Below, piece by piece: positions 12,101-23,620 of a DNA stretch of 64,000 bases (the first letter of the stretch is position 1; every line of letters begins with the position of its first letter). The position numbers and the translations under genes were made by a program. The stretch is from Albugo candida (Eukaryota; Oomycota; Peronosporomycetes; Albuginales; Albuginaceae), in the NCBI GenBank assembly GCA_905220665.1, contig CAJNAR010000144.1:310001-374000 (forward strand). Direction: 5' to 3'. The notes below the pieces were generated by a model. The model did not search any database and had not been told where the DNA came from. It saw only the letters and a list, made by a program, of their open reading frames with translations.

Positions 12101-12537
12101 TGGAAATCCAAGGGCTTCCAGGCTGGAGGCATATGACAAGCGTTTGGAATAAGTCTTGCGATCTCTAAAGAGTTGGAAAGTCACAACGAGAGTTGAATGA
12201 GACGTGATTGAATTCTTATATAGCCATTCGAAGTTATGGCTCTACTGCACCGTTGCTCGTTTAACATTGCTATGCAACGATAGCTGTATGACTGCATTTA
12301 TTATCGACCTATCTTGACCAGACACGTAATCACTACTGCACATTTCTTCGCTTATAACCATGAAACAGATCATTGGGCCAGTCTTGTTCTACAAGAGACC
12401 GAGACACAACATGGGATGGTTGGGCTATTGGTCTTTCGCCAAAGACTTAATCAGAAGTCTAAATTAAAGTGATGATCTGTACCACAGTGATAAAAATAGC
12501 AATTTGTGAGGGTGTCACTATCGATGCCCATTCGAAA
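9191..12537. other. ORF-poor interval with relics
   Basis: 3.3 kb with no confident gene. 9580-9780 is rich in tttccct/ttccc motifs on the plus strand. 10.27-10.83 kb carries an ankyrin-like relic, listed separately. 11050-11292 (plus) is an open stretch of 80 codons without a recognisable domain, and 11708-11956 is open on both strands. None has convincing splice sites. It is probably decayed genes and transposons. Confidence 0.4.
10270..10832 (-). pseudogene. Ankyrin-repeat-like gene relic
   Basis: On the minus strand, the segment SSSPLQHALDILRCGNDDVL followed by ILLKMNE fits an ankyrin repeat (xTPLHxA...GxxxxVxxLL). After a stop and frame change, NFGATLISHTTPFRHSMIEN and IIVLAFAGTSAGEF look like two further repeats. 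A third open segment (MTNHLLGELMKND onward) ends in a stop near 10.27 kb. Frame changes and stops separate the parts, and no splice sites repair them. An old ankyrin-repeat gene is the most economical reading. The repeat resemblance is moderate and the limits are approximate. Confidence 0.35.
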
Positions 12538-12822
12538 ATGACCCTAATTGACGCGCTTTCGCCGCGTTTACGAGACAAACTAAGTGGAGGCCCGCTCGAT
12601 TGGGTGGATTCCATATTGATTGTGATCCTTGAGGATCCCCTTTTCTACATCGCGCTCGCATGTGGAATCTTAATCGGACTCTTGTTGCTCGCGTTAGTTG
12701 CCAGTCGAACTATTGTTCAAGATATCAAACGAGCAAAGACGAAACGCAGTCAACACCGACCGGTGACGATGCCACACAAAAAGATAAACAAATCACAAGA
12801 ACGACATAAAAAAACGACCTAA
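12538..12822 (+). CDS. Small single-pass membrane protein, 94 aa
   Basis: An intronless frame; the chosen start (MTLIDALSPRL) may be preceded by an in-frame ATG at 12472 that would add 22 residues. Residues about 25-57 form one long hydrophobic membrane segment (ILIVILEDPLFYIALACGI, then IGLLLLALVAS). The tail of roughly 35 residues is highly basic (KRAKTKRSQHR, KKINKSQERHKK), so the C-terminus is predicted cytosolic. I do not recognise the family. It ends 60 bp from the convergent NAA35 stop codon, which supports a real transcription unit here. Confidence 0.5.
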   Translation: MTLIDALSPRLRDKLSGGPLDWVDSILIVILEDPLFYIALACGILIGLLLLALVASRTIVQDIKRAKTKRSQHRPVTMPHKKINKSQERHKKTT

Positions 12823-12882
12823 CGGAGATAATTATTCCACACAGTGCGCTGATACATAAATCATCATGTGTTGCCAAATGAA

Positions 12883-15726
12883 TTATAGCAAATTTTTGCA
12901 TAAGTTTAGTACTGGAAAGTGTGGATGCATTCCGAAATCGAAATTGGTCCCACCGAATTCTAAAGTAATATCAGGTCCTTTTCCTTCTAATTTTGGCGCA
13001 GACTTTGAAACTTTCGCACTCAATTGCTGCAACGCTGTACTATTAGCACTACATAGCAAAATAAGCTTTTGCACTTGCTCTTGCTCCAAATCGGAAAGTA
13101 GCTTGAAGGATGGCTCCGGCAGTTTGAGAAATTGCTCCCCACGCTCACGAGCCAATTTGAAGCAGTACTCGATCGACTCGCGCAGAACTTGAGTGGAACC
13201 ATCGTAAAACGCGCCATTGTCGAGATACTCCTCGTGGGTGATGGGTGAGGGAAATTGGAGGACTTGCAGAGGAGCGAATCGATGTTGGAAGCGGATTGAT
13301 GTCGATCCGTAGCGACTTGGTTCATCGCGGAGGAGATTCTCTCTCTCTAAAAATATGCAGCTCTACAGACCCCATCGCTGAGTGTCTCTGAGAGATATCA
13401 TTCAATACGTATTATACCTGGTAATTCGCACGCGCAATTGCTCGAAGCATCTCTGTAGACTTGATTTCTCGAGCATAATATTCTTTAACTCTGTTCTCAG
13501 TCGCATCATCGGACGATTTAAGGTCATTCGCATCATTTTCCGACTGTTTTTTACCGCGTTTGGTCTTCTTACTGATTAAATTACCATGGTCACCTTCATC
13601 CTTTCGTGCACATTGTTGCGCACCATTTCCATTCTCTACTGTGCGACCAGTATAGGCTTTCATCTGAATCATATTTTCAATGAAAAAGCTGGTAACACTG
13701 AGATTTTGTAGCCGGGAGCCCAGGATATAGTCCAAATACCTGTGGAATACCGTCAGTGTGTGATGCATGAGATGTATTCGTTACCAGTATGTGACTCCAT
13801 ATTCCGATGGGGAGTAAAGCTCCAGCTCAAGTCCAAGGAAAATGTAGTGAGTAGCCAACGCGACTGCATTCTCCAGTGTCCAAGCGGTAAAGTATCGTGG
13901 AAATGACGTTTTCTACTCGTAGCGTGTCAATAGCGTATCAATACAAAAGGGCTATGTACCGGTATATTCATTTCAGATGTGAATTTCTCATCGATGGAGA
14001 CTGCATGAATTTGGAGAACGCTCCAATCCTGTAGCAAGTATTCGATTCGGGATCGTTGGTGTGATTGAGCGTGTAGAAACATTTTTATAGACTCATAGAC
14101 GGTGTCGCTCGCATAAGAGATATACTCCATGCCTTCTTGCGTTGATAGAAGGACCGATGGGACCCCGTTTACCACCATATCTTCCATGATCCATTCGGAA
14201 AAGTTGTATCGATCGAATACTTTTTTGTCAGCACAAAGAAAGAGCTAACAAAACAAATGGATTGTCAGGAAACGAGCACTGTGAGGTTTGTAGATATGTA
14301 CCAGAACGTATGAACGAACTATTATGTTGGGTTGATGACGACAAAAGCTTATGAGAAACTTTCGGAGCTCTTCGATCGTTGAGCACTGTTCTCCAAGAGC
14401 ACCAAATGCTAGGTGTCCAACGAGATCCATCCAGAATTTGAGACAGTCTTCCAGGCTTGATAAGACGATATTCCGTGGAGGCAAGTTGCTTGATATTATA
14501 TGACTCAGTAACAGATCAAAGCCAAAAGCGTGCCCGCCTAATTGTACAGCGTCCATAATGAGCCCTTCGGTTTTTATTGCTTGGAAGATTTCTTTAACTT
14601 TATAAAGATCAGAAATGATCTGAGACAATGGGAAACTCTCTGGAACGAGATCCTACGAAACAATAAGTTTGAATGCATCGACGAGTAATTACGTACCAAA
14701 TTGGAAAACACGCGGAAAAGACCTTTTCGTAGCTGTAATCGTCGTAATATGGCCTCATACAGCTGTACGTTGTCTTCGTTGCAACTATCTTGTGACTTTC
14801 CAGCCTCATGTTTGCCACCTTTGTTTTTTTTCGTATTTTTCTTCTTTTTGGGTATTTTTGCTCGAGTACTTTTGTACCGAAGCATACCTTCAAATCGAGC
14901 CTCGATTGCATCAGCGAGCTGTAGAACTACCTCATCTGCGATCGTGTTCGGAAGAACTTCACTAAAGCTTCCCGATGCGAACTCTTCTTCTTCAAAAATA
15001 TCTGCTCGGATCGTAACATTTCGAAGTAAATGACACGTTTTCGTCATTAGCAGTGGGATTGCTGCCATCGCAAAGAGTAAAATCGACTCTGACGAAGCAT
15101 GAACGGCTTCCGCAATTCCACTGCCAAGACATACTGAATCCCATACATTGGCCTTTTGCAAAAGCGCTTGAATTGTGTCCATATAAAAATACTCGCACAT
15201 TAAAAGCGTTTGCTGTATCGGATTCCCATCAAGCCACATGCATTCCCATCGTAACAGCTCATCCAACGTCGCAACAACATTTTTGGCCGATGTGAATGTC
15301 AATCGGATGCGATCTACAGAGTCCCTTACAAAACAACTCGATATCAGCGCAAAGGCGCAATGAATACCTTGTTTGAGTCGAGTCGATACCGATTGGATGG
15401 TCCTGCCTTTGCTCAGAACTCCGGTATCCATTTTAGGGTCCATGAGCTCCAAAGCAGAAATGGAGTCAAACAGGCTGAAATCTTCCACATGAATCATCTG
15501 ACCAATTGCGAGATGGTCTGAAGCATCACGGAATATCTAAAAGCGAAAGAATGCCATTCACTACAGCTTGGAACATTGTAGGAGGAAGCATGCAGCATAA
15601 CGCATTAACTTTTATTACCTCTGTCAGATTCTCCCATTTTGGATCAACGAGATGCAGTCGGGATCCAATTAGCTCATTGAGTTTATCATCACTATTATTG
15701 AGCCGTGAGTAAGCGTATAGAAACAC
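12883..15726 (-). CDS. NAA35: NatC auxiliary subunit NAA35/Mak10
   Basis: The auxiliary, ribosome-anchoring subunit of the N-terminal acetyltransferase NatC, which acetylates Met-hydrophobic N-termini with NAA30 and NAA38. Seven exons (to 15619, 15536-14697, 14652-14302, 14244-13960, 13912-13785, 13739-13418, 13344-12883) join in frame to about 830 residues, near the family's usual 700-750. The diagnostic N-terminal Mak10 motif is present as FSLFDSISALELMDPKMDTG, preceded by HLAIGQMIHVED. A C-terminal block has SEYGVTYWYLDYILGSRLQ. A lysine-rich insertion (KIPKKKKNTKKNKGGK) interrupts the middle. The first exon's frame opens at 15726 without an ATG, so the true start is uncertain and probably lies in a further 5' exon. 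UreD lies 107 bp upstream on the same strand. Confidence 0.9.
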
Positions 15727-15833
15727 TGGATAGAGCGCTACAGCACCTCATTTTCCAGTCCAAGAAACGCTGATCCTATTTGATGAATTATTTAGGATTT
15801 GGCACACTAAATCACTGCTTTCGATTATGGTAA

Positions 15834-16924
15834 TTATCGCCCTTCTTGGTATGGAATGAAGCCAACAATGTGTTCTAAATCCTTCAGCTGTTCCTTGACA
15901 TGATTCATAGTGGATTCAGTGTCATTCCCTTGAAAGCGTAATAGAACGCCACACTTTCCTAGCGGACTAGCGCTAGTAAGGACATTCGGTTGTGTGTACG
16001 TTTGTTCGCATTGATTCATCGGTCGTTGCAACGAATAGCTCACTTGTTTTCGGCTGTGCTGCTGTAATAGAGATTCCGTCATGGATGAAAATTGGGGACC
16101 AACTACAATTAGATATCCGATAATATGCGTTGTTGCCATTTGGCTCTTCAGTGATATCATTTCGTCATCTGCAGTTAGCAAATGAATTGGATTTGATGCA
16201 GAAAATCTATAGAAAAAGACCGACCTGCCAATCTTGTACGATCAATTAATAGCGGTTCACCATCGATATAAATCTCTGTTCTGGTATCGTACAATTCAAA
16301 AGCCCATTGCTCATAATGCTCTTCACGAGTCGAAAAGACTTGGCCTGTGGATAGAAAACTACGCTTGCGTCCACTTATGAGCCAATCGACAACAATCAAA
16401 CTAGAGGAAGGGGTCATTCGGAATGCTTGTTTCTGTTCAAATCGTGCGCCTTGAAAGCAAGCTATTGGATCCGGAATGAATACGAGCATAGCATGTTGAC
16501 CAATTGTAGCGCTTGTGATCTGTATCGACTTGGACGACGTCGCAGCGCTCTTTGATCGAAATACTTTTGTGGTCGCTTGAGTGCACAGCACAACTAGATG
16601 CAAGAACGCTCAAATTCTATCAATGGCGAATGCATACACTTTGACGCACACCAGAGCATTTTTCTTGGATGCTGCAATCAATCCGCACGCAATCACCACT
16701 GACAAGTCCTCCACCATAACCTAACATGTACTGAGGAGAAATGCTATAATTTCGAGTTAGATCGCATTGCAATCACAAACCGTTAAGACTGCGTCATAAT
16801 TGCGTCGGATGGGCCCTTGAGGATGAATGAATTTGAGTGGGTACGTCGCATACGAGTATGTCACGTTCGTTTTCCCCTCAATCTGCTCGTAAGAAAGCTT
16901 TCCTGTTACAGGTGCATGTGTCAT
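15834..16924 (-). CDS. ureD: Urease accessory protein UreD/UreH, 308 aa
   Basis: UreD is the scaffold that binds apo-urease and, with UreF and UreG, guides nickel insertion into its active site in the cytosol. Four exons (16924-16781, 16730-16652, 16593-16225, 16168-15834) join exactly in frame to 308 residues, close to the family norm. Family signatures run in order: VTYSYATYPLKFIHP near residue 21, MLGYGGGLVSGD at about 50, TQATTKVFRS at about 78, and PDPIACFQGARFEQKQAF followed by VVDWLISGRK. The ATG at 16924 opens just before the first conserved block. No urease structural gene or other accessory gene lies nearby, as is usual in eukaryotes. Its presence implies an active urease elsewhere in the genome. 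Confidence 0.92.
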
Positions 16925-17868
16925 GGCGGCAAGTCGTTTTGTATAGTATAATTTATAAGTCAACAGGAGAAACTTTTGTGGTTGATACAGGATCAAACCA
17001 GTATTCGAATGTACACGTGACCAACGAAATTTGTTGTCTAGCGACCACTCCTATCTGAGCTCTTTACATACGGTCATCTACCAAAGATTGAGACATTAGT
17101 ACTTTTATACATACTTTCCTTTACTCCAACTAATCACTTAGGAACAAGGCGCTTGGTAATTTATACATTGTAAACACGATTATAATAGCATCGTGTCAAT
17201 ATACTTAAGATCTCTCAGAGACTCGCTTCAATGCTAGCTGATACGGCAAGCCATAGAATTGAGCTTTACCGGTCATCACGCAACGCGTGGTGGATAGCTC
17301 CTGACTGCAATAAAACCACATACTTCTTGCAGTTGACCACATACTCCTTGCAGTATGAATATCGATGAACTGGAAGGGTATGATACATGTATCAGCGCCC
17401 AAGGAGTACCAGCAATGTGGTGTACTTGAGCCAGACAAGGGTCCTGTTTCCGGCACATTCGACCATCGTAAATATAGATGAGGGAACGCTTGCTTGGAAT
17501 AAATCTTGCATGAGATTTCCAAAATATTGAAAACGCGGAATCCATTACCAAGTGACGGTAATTTATATGCCTGGCGCCATTTGATAATTGAGAGTGATCG
17601 ATGAAAAATCCATTTCTAACGGCACAGAACATTGCTCTTCTAAAACCATGACGGGACATTGTCTGCCGTGAGCGATAATTTCCATCTGATAGACATTTCG
17701 CCAGCAACTGCCATAATTAAGGTCATGAGGTAATGGATATGCTAATAGATCCACCGGCGATACAAGTCAGGGTATGATCCACAGACAAGCATTATCTAGA
17801 ATACTTCCTCAACGTGATGTCCATGAGACGATTACGATGCCAGCCTTAATTCAAACTTTACATCGCGT
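16925..17868. other. Intergenic region with unassigned open stretches
   Basis: Minus-strand frames at 17205-17522, 17276-17707 and 17563-17754 overlap and have no ATG start or recognisable domain. Several splice sites are possible (for example a GTAATG near 17555), but no join gives a protein I know. A 21-bp tandem duplication lies inside. A decayed gene or a rapidly evolving spliced gene is possible. Confidence 0.35.
17315..17356. repeat. 21-bp tandem duplication
   Basis: Two adjacent units of 21 bp (17315-17335 and 17336-17356), both built on accacatact-cttgcagt with three differences. It is in phase with an open minus-strand frame, so it would add seven residues if that frame were coding. 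Confidence 0.7.
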
Positions 17869-18567
17869 TCACGTGTGAGGATTTAAGGCCATAGATTTGC
17901 GTATATCAGCGAGATCTTGCTGCACGTCTACAAAGCTATTTTCCTCCTGAAGTGGTGTGAATACATATTCCATACTCAACAGCGCTTCCAAATTTTTCCT
18001 CTCCTTTTGTTCGTATTGCTCGGATCTGAATGATATCGACTCTTCTAATTGTTCGAGCATTGGTTTTGACTCTTCTTCGCCGTAAATACCAATCATTGGA
18101 TCATTGTTAAACGGTGCGAAATACGCCTCATGAGCAGTTTTAACACTATCAGAGCTCGCACTGACATTCTGGGATACTTCTGTACTCGTATCAATGTTAT
18201 TCTGCATAGACTTGGATAACGTCATCGTACTCGTTCCACCCGTTTGCCTCTTTGTGCGCCTTCGATCGAGAACGGAGACACCATCACGTGCCTGTTGGAG
18301 CCCCTCGATTTCTCTCATAATTTTATTCTTCATCTTTTCTTTGTGCTGCGCGCATTTCGAATTATAGGCACGTTGTGTTTGTTCGCACTCGTATTGATAC
18401 AAATGACGTGCGACTTCCATCCCCCGCTTAAATTTCTCAAAAGCGTGTATAACGGCTTTTTGTCGGGTAAACAAAATTTGATCATACCCAAATATGAACC
18501 CCTCATCCGTTTCTTCTTCGATGCCTCGGCATTTCTCTCTCAGTTGGCAAATATCGTCGGCACTCAT
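17869..18567 (-). CDS. Sds3-like (BRMS1/SUDS3 family) protein, 232 aa
   Basis: A single-exon frame starting at MSADDICQLREK (ATG 18567). Residues about 35-100 form a long charged helix with QKAVIHAFEKFKRGMEVAR and LYQYECEQTQRAYNSKCAQ, then a KEKMKNKIMREIEGLQQARD stretch and the basic DRRRTKRQT. The order of Y-x-C-E-x-Q, a long coiled coil and a basic RRRxKR cluster resembles the Sds3-like domain of Sin3-HDAC corepressor subunits (BRMS1, SUDS3). That domain binds Sin3 and homodimerises. The C-terminal third is Ser/Glu-rich and not conserved. The match is by motif only; another nuclear coiled-coil family remains possible. Confidence 0.5.
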   Translation of the reverse strand: MSADDICQLREKCRGIEEETDEGFIFGYDQILFTRQKAVIHAFEKFKRGMEVARHLYQYECEQTQRAYNSKCAQHKEKMKNKIMREIEGLQQARDGVSVLDRRRTKRQTGGTSTMTLSKSMQNNIDTSTEVSQNVSASSDSVKTAHEAYFAPFNNDPMIGIYGEEESKPMLEQLEESISFRSEQYEQKERKNLEALLSMEYVFTPLQEENSFVDVQQDLADIRKSMALNPHT

Positions 18568-18670
18568 TTCATGTAATTTTGTAGTTGTCTGACGCACTTC
18601 TCGTTAAAGTACGACAATAATATCGGAATTAAGCGAATCAACGCAACAGTTTCTTTCTATTGTTCTAATC

Positions 18671-19337
18671 CTAGAAAATTCGAATTGGACGCACGCGACG
18701 AAAAGTAAGATACACTGGTGATGCGGCTTGTGATAGCATTCGGATATTAGTTTCGAATGAGGATGAAATGATGCATTTCTTATTGATAGCAACTAATTTG
18801 TCGCCGACGGAAATGCACCGTGCTGCTACCGCTGGACTCTCCGTATTGTCATCGAAATCTACAAAGCCACCAACGACCAAGTCGCCGCCTTAAATTGAAA
18901 GCACGTGAGAGATCCATGGCGAATGAATATTACGAGCACTTACAATACATCCGTAATGACATTCCAAGCCCTTCTCGACGTTTTGGTACCACAACATCGT
19001 ACACATGATCCGTCTGTAAAGGTGTCAGTAATTCGTTCATTGCCGACGCGATAAAGTCTGGACGTAGTGATGGTTCCGTAAGAGTGGTTCCGAGTATGAT
19101 CGCCGCAGCCACTGGCTCTGGAATAAAGTGTCCATACAGTATCAGCATTTCCAGAACTTCATCAGGCATGTTGATGTTCCCACCACACTGAGTACATTTG
19201 CTTTCCATGACGCGTCGAAGGGACATATCGTAACCATTAATCTGTATCACTATAAGGCATCGTTCGCAGCATGCTAGAAGTCGAACGGCTTTTTGAGACA
19301 TAATTGTGGAATCGCCAGGAATCAATTCAAACGACAT
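18671..19337 (-). CDS. PDZ-domain protein, 203 aa
   Basis: Two exons (19337-18944, 18888-18671) join in frame across a 55-bp intron to 203 residues. The C-terminal half is a PDZ domain. It has a carboxylate-loop-like GLGMSLRMYC, GDLVVGGFVD, and the typical AARCISVGDKLVAINKK preceding a helix and a closing LTFRR strand. The N-terminal half has a cysteine pair (CCERC) and a second (KCTQCGG) that could form a small zinc site, followed by a hydrophobic helical region. PDZ domains usually bind C-terminal peptides of partner proteins; the partner here is unknown. The start is the first ATG of the frame; the stop is 103 bp before the Sds3-like start. Confidence 0.75.
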
Positions 19338-19409
19338 TTTTGTCAAGAATGCAGATCAGTCACACTTTCTACCAATAGTTTTCAATACACAATTACATTG
19401 GTTAATATT

Positions 19410-20091
19410 CTAACCCTTCGCCTGACTGAATTCCTCCAACAAACGCATCATTGGAATGCCGCTTCCGAACTGAAAGCTTGTGTCTGTAATCTCAATTCGC
19501 TCACGCATTTTTTCCAGGGTTTCTTTCAGCATATCACTGAATTCATGAGCCATATCGTTCATTTTACCCTTGAGCTCTTCAATCTCTCCATTTCTAAGCG
19601 CAATAATAGCATCTTTTTCCCTTTCCATTGCTTCAAATGTGGCACGCGCGCCTTCTACAATATAAATATTACAGCCTATACCGCTAACAATTTCAATAAT
19701 TACCTAATTGATCTTGAAGGTCAGCTTTTGCCTTTTCCAATGCGCCCACGCGATGCAACAGCTCTTCCTGCATGCTTTTATATTGTCGAGTCATATCCTG
19801 CGCGATTCCAAACGAATCCTCCCTCTCCTTCTCAAATCCAAGCTGTAAATCCGCAACACGCGCTTGTAATTCGCGTTTCGCTTCCACCGCTTTCACAGTG
19901 ATCTCATGCCGCTCTGCAAGTTGCATTTGCAACGATCGATTCGCACACACCAGTAATTTCGCCTGTTCTTCCGGCGCTAATGTTCCATTACTGTCTGCAG
20001 AGAGAGAACACGTCACAACTCTTTACGGCAAACGTATAACGCACTCACCGCCTTTTTCTTTCGGCTTTTTCGCCACTTTTTTGGGACCCAT
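19410..20091 (-). CDS. DRC12/CCDC153-like flagellar coiled-coil protein, 192 aa
   Basis: Three exons (20091-20049, 19994-19704, 19654-19410) join in frame to 192 residues. The N-terminus is basic (MGPKKVAKKPKEKG), and nearly everything after residue 20 is heptad coiled coil (KLLVCANRSLQMQLAERHEI, LQDQLG). The C-terminal block MNDMAHEFSDMLKETLEKMR followed by ERIE is the signature of CCDC153 (DRC12). That protein is a nexin-dynein regulatory complex component of motile 9+2 axonemes; human CCDC153 is of similar size. The ATG lies only 19 bp after the kinesin-14 stop codon, so the promoter must sit inside the kinesin gene or the two share a transcript. It implies flagellated zoospores. Confidence 0.8.
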
Positions 20092-20110
20092 TTCACTCAA
20101 ACACTTAAAT

Positions 20111-23100
20111 TTAGATTTTGGTTTTGATTTGACGTTTGGCTTTTCCGAGCTCGCACTTGTTCACTTTGTGCGCAAAGCGCAGGGAGCATAGCGTCTCCTG
20201 CACGGAATCGATTGTTGGAGATAAATTGACCATCATGAGCGTCTTCCCGTCTCCAGCCAGGCAATTTTGAAGGAGATATGTGAGTTTGGAGTCCCGAAAT
20301 GGAATCTGACGATAAGATGAAGCAGTGAGTTGAGACATTGATAACAGGCATGCAATGTGGATTCATACATGAGGTGATTTACTGGCTATGGCCGAGAAGA
20401 CATTGGTCAAGGAGCTGAGACTCTTATTGATCGCTTGCGTTTCTTTCAGCCGGGTACCCGATGCATTGGAGCGCGATAAACGCTCGCTTCCAGCCAAATC
20501 AACCAAATGGAGTCGACCATCCAAAGTGATTTTTCTGGAGCTTTGAATACCATGCAAATACACCGTAAATATGCAATGGGATCTGGAGGATTGAGTATTC
20601 ATATCGGTTTTTGCAACACTTCGCGCACGACTCGCTCTTTCGATCAGTGATTCCACTTGATGGGAAGCTGTGACGGCTTCAAGGGTGAGTTCTGGAACGC
20701 TAAAGCTTCCATGAGTGTCTTTTCGGATGGAGAATTTCTTGGATCCGTTTTTGGATGAATCCAACAGATCCCTGATTGTCTCGTTATATATCTCCATGAA
20801 CGAGACTTTGGTTGTGTAGGTCCATCCTTCCGCTCGCAACCGATCGCATTCATCAAGTATTTTGTCGATGGAGCGCGGGATGATGCCTCTCATTTGCCCA
20901 TTTCCACTGCCAAGCATCTAAATGAAGAGAAAATCAACCCAGATAAACATTTGGACCCTTGAAATACTCATGATGTACCGTGTGCGTCTTGCCCGAACCA
21001 GTCTGACCATAGGAGAACAAACACACGTGATAGCCATCCAGCGATGATTGTACAAATTCCGACACGTGGGCAAAAACCGAGTCTTGTCCAACAGATGGTG
21101 AAAATACTTTATCGAATCTGAATTCGTATGAATTAAAGTTATCACCACTTTGAGGTTTCAGAGGTCGTCGAAGCGTCAATGATTCCCCATCGCCATGATG
21201 TGAAATCACAACAGTAGATGCAGCCTGAGAATTCTCCACTGGAAGAAATGGTCTCGTGCGTACGTACACTCGTACATTCCCTCGAAGTTCTTGGATCAGG
21301 TTGTGCAGAGATCGCCGAAGTTTTTCTCCATTCCGAATTTTTTCTTGCAAATCCACGATCACCGCATCTTTGTCAGCAAGTGTTTGGCAGCCTTGAGTTG
21401 AAAGTTCACGCAAGCGTAGTCGAAGTACTTCTGCTTCTCTTCTCACTATACACAATTCCTCCAGGTCGGCATCTTGAACGTGTGTGGCTCGATTACGCAA
21501 AGATTGGACTTCGCTTTCCAAACTCACTTTTGCTTCTCGTAAACTCTCGACTTCTTCCGTTGCAAGAGCCTTTTCTTCTCGGATGCGGCTATCAACAGAT
21601 GCGAGAAGTTCTTCATACAATTTCTGCAAATTGGCTCGATTTAATTCGACTTGCTTCATTTCGGCTTTGACGGCTTCCATTTGAGCGTTTACCGCCACAT
21701 GTTCCGTACGCATTTCTCGTAACTGACTTTGCAAGGATTCACAGACAGCAGCATTCATATCAACAAGCCGTATGCTTTCATGATACTTTGTCTCCATTTC
21801 TTTGCGTTTTTTGTCATTGTCATCAGCGAGGCCCAGCGCTTCATCTTTGATTTGGATTGCGTCCTACAAAAGCATCGCGTGATACTTGGGAAGCCTCATT
21901 GTATGAAATCGGCTCACCTCAACAGCTCGTTCATGTCCTTTGATTTGACTCTGTAATTGCAATCCATTTTGCGTGAGTTTCGCTACTTCTTCCGTCAAAG
22001 TTGAATTCCTTCCTCTCAGCTCTTCATTTTCAGCCTGAAGCTTGGCGTTCGCTGTTGATGCGAACTTTTGCGTCTCCGTTAAGCTTTGTATCACGTCTTT
22101 CATTTCTTCACTTTTCTGCTTCAATTTCAATTTCCATTCATTTGCTTCCTCTGATACGCTTTTCAATCGCTCATCAAGCGATTGTTGCAGTGTTTTTACA
22201 GCGCACAAGTCGAGTTCTGCTTGAGCTCTTCTTTCCCGCTCACATTTAATGCTTTCTTCAGCAATGGAAGCTTGATGCTTGGAACTCTCGACTTCTATTT
22301 TCAAAATCGCATTCTTCCGCAGTAATTCGTCTACGCGCTTTCTGAGGTTTTCTACCTCGACGGATTTTCTGCAATAGCGATTCAGAGGTAACAATGCGGA
22401 CATTGAAAAGGTATACACTCACTTTTTCTCCTCAGCTTGATCAAATTTCTCGTAGAATTGCTGCATTTCTTTGTTTTTTTCTTCACGCAAAAAGTCTCTA
22501 TCGGAAAGTGTGATTTCGAGGCTTTTGAGGTGTAGTCGAAGTTTCTCGCATTCATGATCGCATGTTTGCATTTTCGTCTGCAAAAGCTGATTGCTGATTT
22601 TCAACTCCTTCTTTTCTTGTTCACTTTTCTTGATACAGGAGTCATACTTTTCAAGCTTTGCCTCATATTCAGCGACTCTGATTAAGCTGAGCTTTTGCCG
22701 GTTTTCATACTCTTGCAGATTTTTCGTGAGCGTAACTGTACGTTCATTCGCATCAATAATTTCCTTCTCCATCTCGACCAGTCGATGCGTTGATGAAGCC
22801 TGCTCTTTCATCAATTTGGAGTTGAGTAGCCTATTCACATTCTCAAAGACGTGGCAGTAAGTCTTCAATGCTGTTCTCAACTCTCCGATAAGCTTGATCT
22901 GTTCCTCTGCGCGTGGCTGTCTGCTATATCGGCTTGTTTTGAGGCGAGTTTTTAGCAGCATCGTCATCTTTTCCGTCCATTCTGACCCCAGCGTTTCGTC
23001 CAATATATCTCGAATTTGCATTGTGACACATTTCCTCCCTTTCGTGCCTTCCGCTTTGACCGCTTCTTCGTTTCCGTTGGATACCTTCAATTTTCCCATT

Positions 23101-23471
23101 GCGTTGTCCTCTCTATTATATCGTGTGTAGTCATTTCTTATGTTGGCTGCTTTTGTATATTTGATTATTGGCGTTGGTTGTGCGACGCTTTTTATGCTTT
23201 TATTCGATGCAGTGAGCGTTTGTGCTCGTTTTGATACAGAATACGTTTCTGACGTATCGCTTACGAGCTCTCTATTGGCATTTATATCAAAATAGCGTTT
23301 CTTCATACTTTCGCTTAACGCAATGCGATGAAATCCGAAACGAAAGCGATCTTCAGACTTTTGCAATGCATCCGTTTCTCTACTGTCCAATTTACATACT
23401 TTAGACGTACTGTCTGTACTTTCCAATAGGGCATTATGCGATCTCTTTGTATTTTCTAGCCTACGTTTCAT
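20111..23471 (-). CDS. Kinesin-14 family C-terminal motor, 1042 aa
   Basis: A minus-end-directed microtubule motor of the Kar3/HSET type. Five exons (23471-22423, 22368-21918, 21863-20979, 20917-20369, 20305-20111) join exactly in frame. Residues about 1-190 are a basic, disordered tail. Residues 190-680 are continuous coiled coil (for example [20 protein letters not shown]). A C-terminal motor domain begins near [13 protein letters not shown]. The P-loop is [10 protein letters not shown] (residues 786-795), switch I is [11 protein letters not shown] and switch [11 protein letters not shown]. The motor ends with [14 protein letters not shown], the neck-proximal pattern typical of kinesin-14. 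It probably works in spindle assembly and microtubule bundling. The stop is 19 bp from the DRC12 start. Confidence 0.93.
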
Positions 23472-23620
23472 TAGATTTAAACGGGTGTTTTAGCGCTGAT
23501 GGAGTTCGAGACGCATTCACTCGCTTGAGCGGAAGCAATTGCATTGGTTGAATATATAATGGATTCAAATGATCGATTGGACAAATTGCGCACCTAGAGA
23601 GTAATATGCACCAATAAAAC

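Noticed and set aside
14669..15033. Long plus-strand frames inside NAA35
   Set aside because: They mirror the conserved NAA35 exon on the other strand and contain no recognisable domain.
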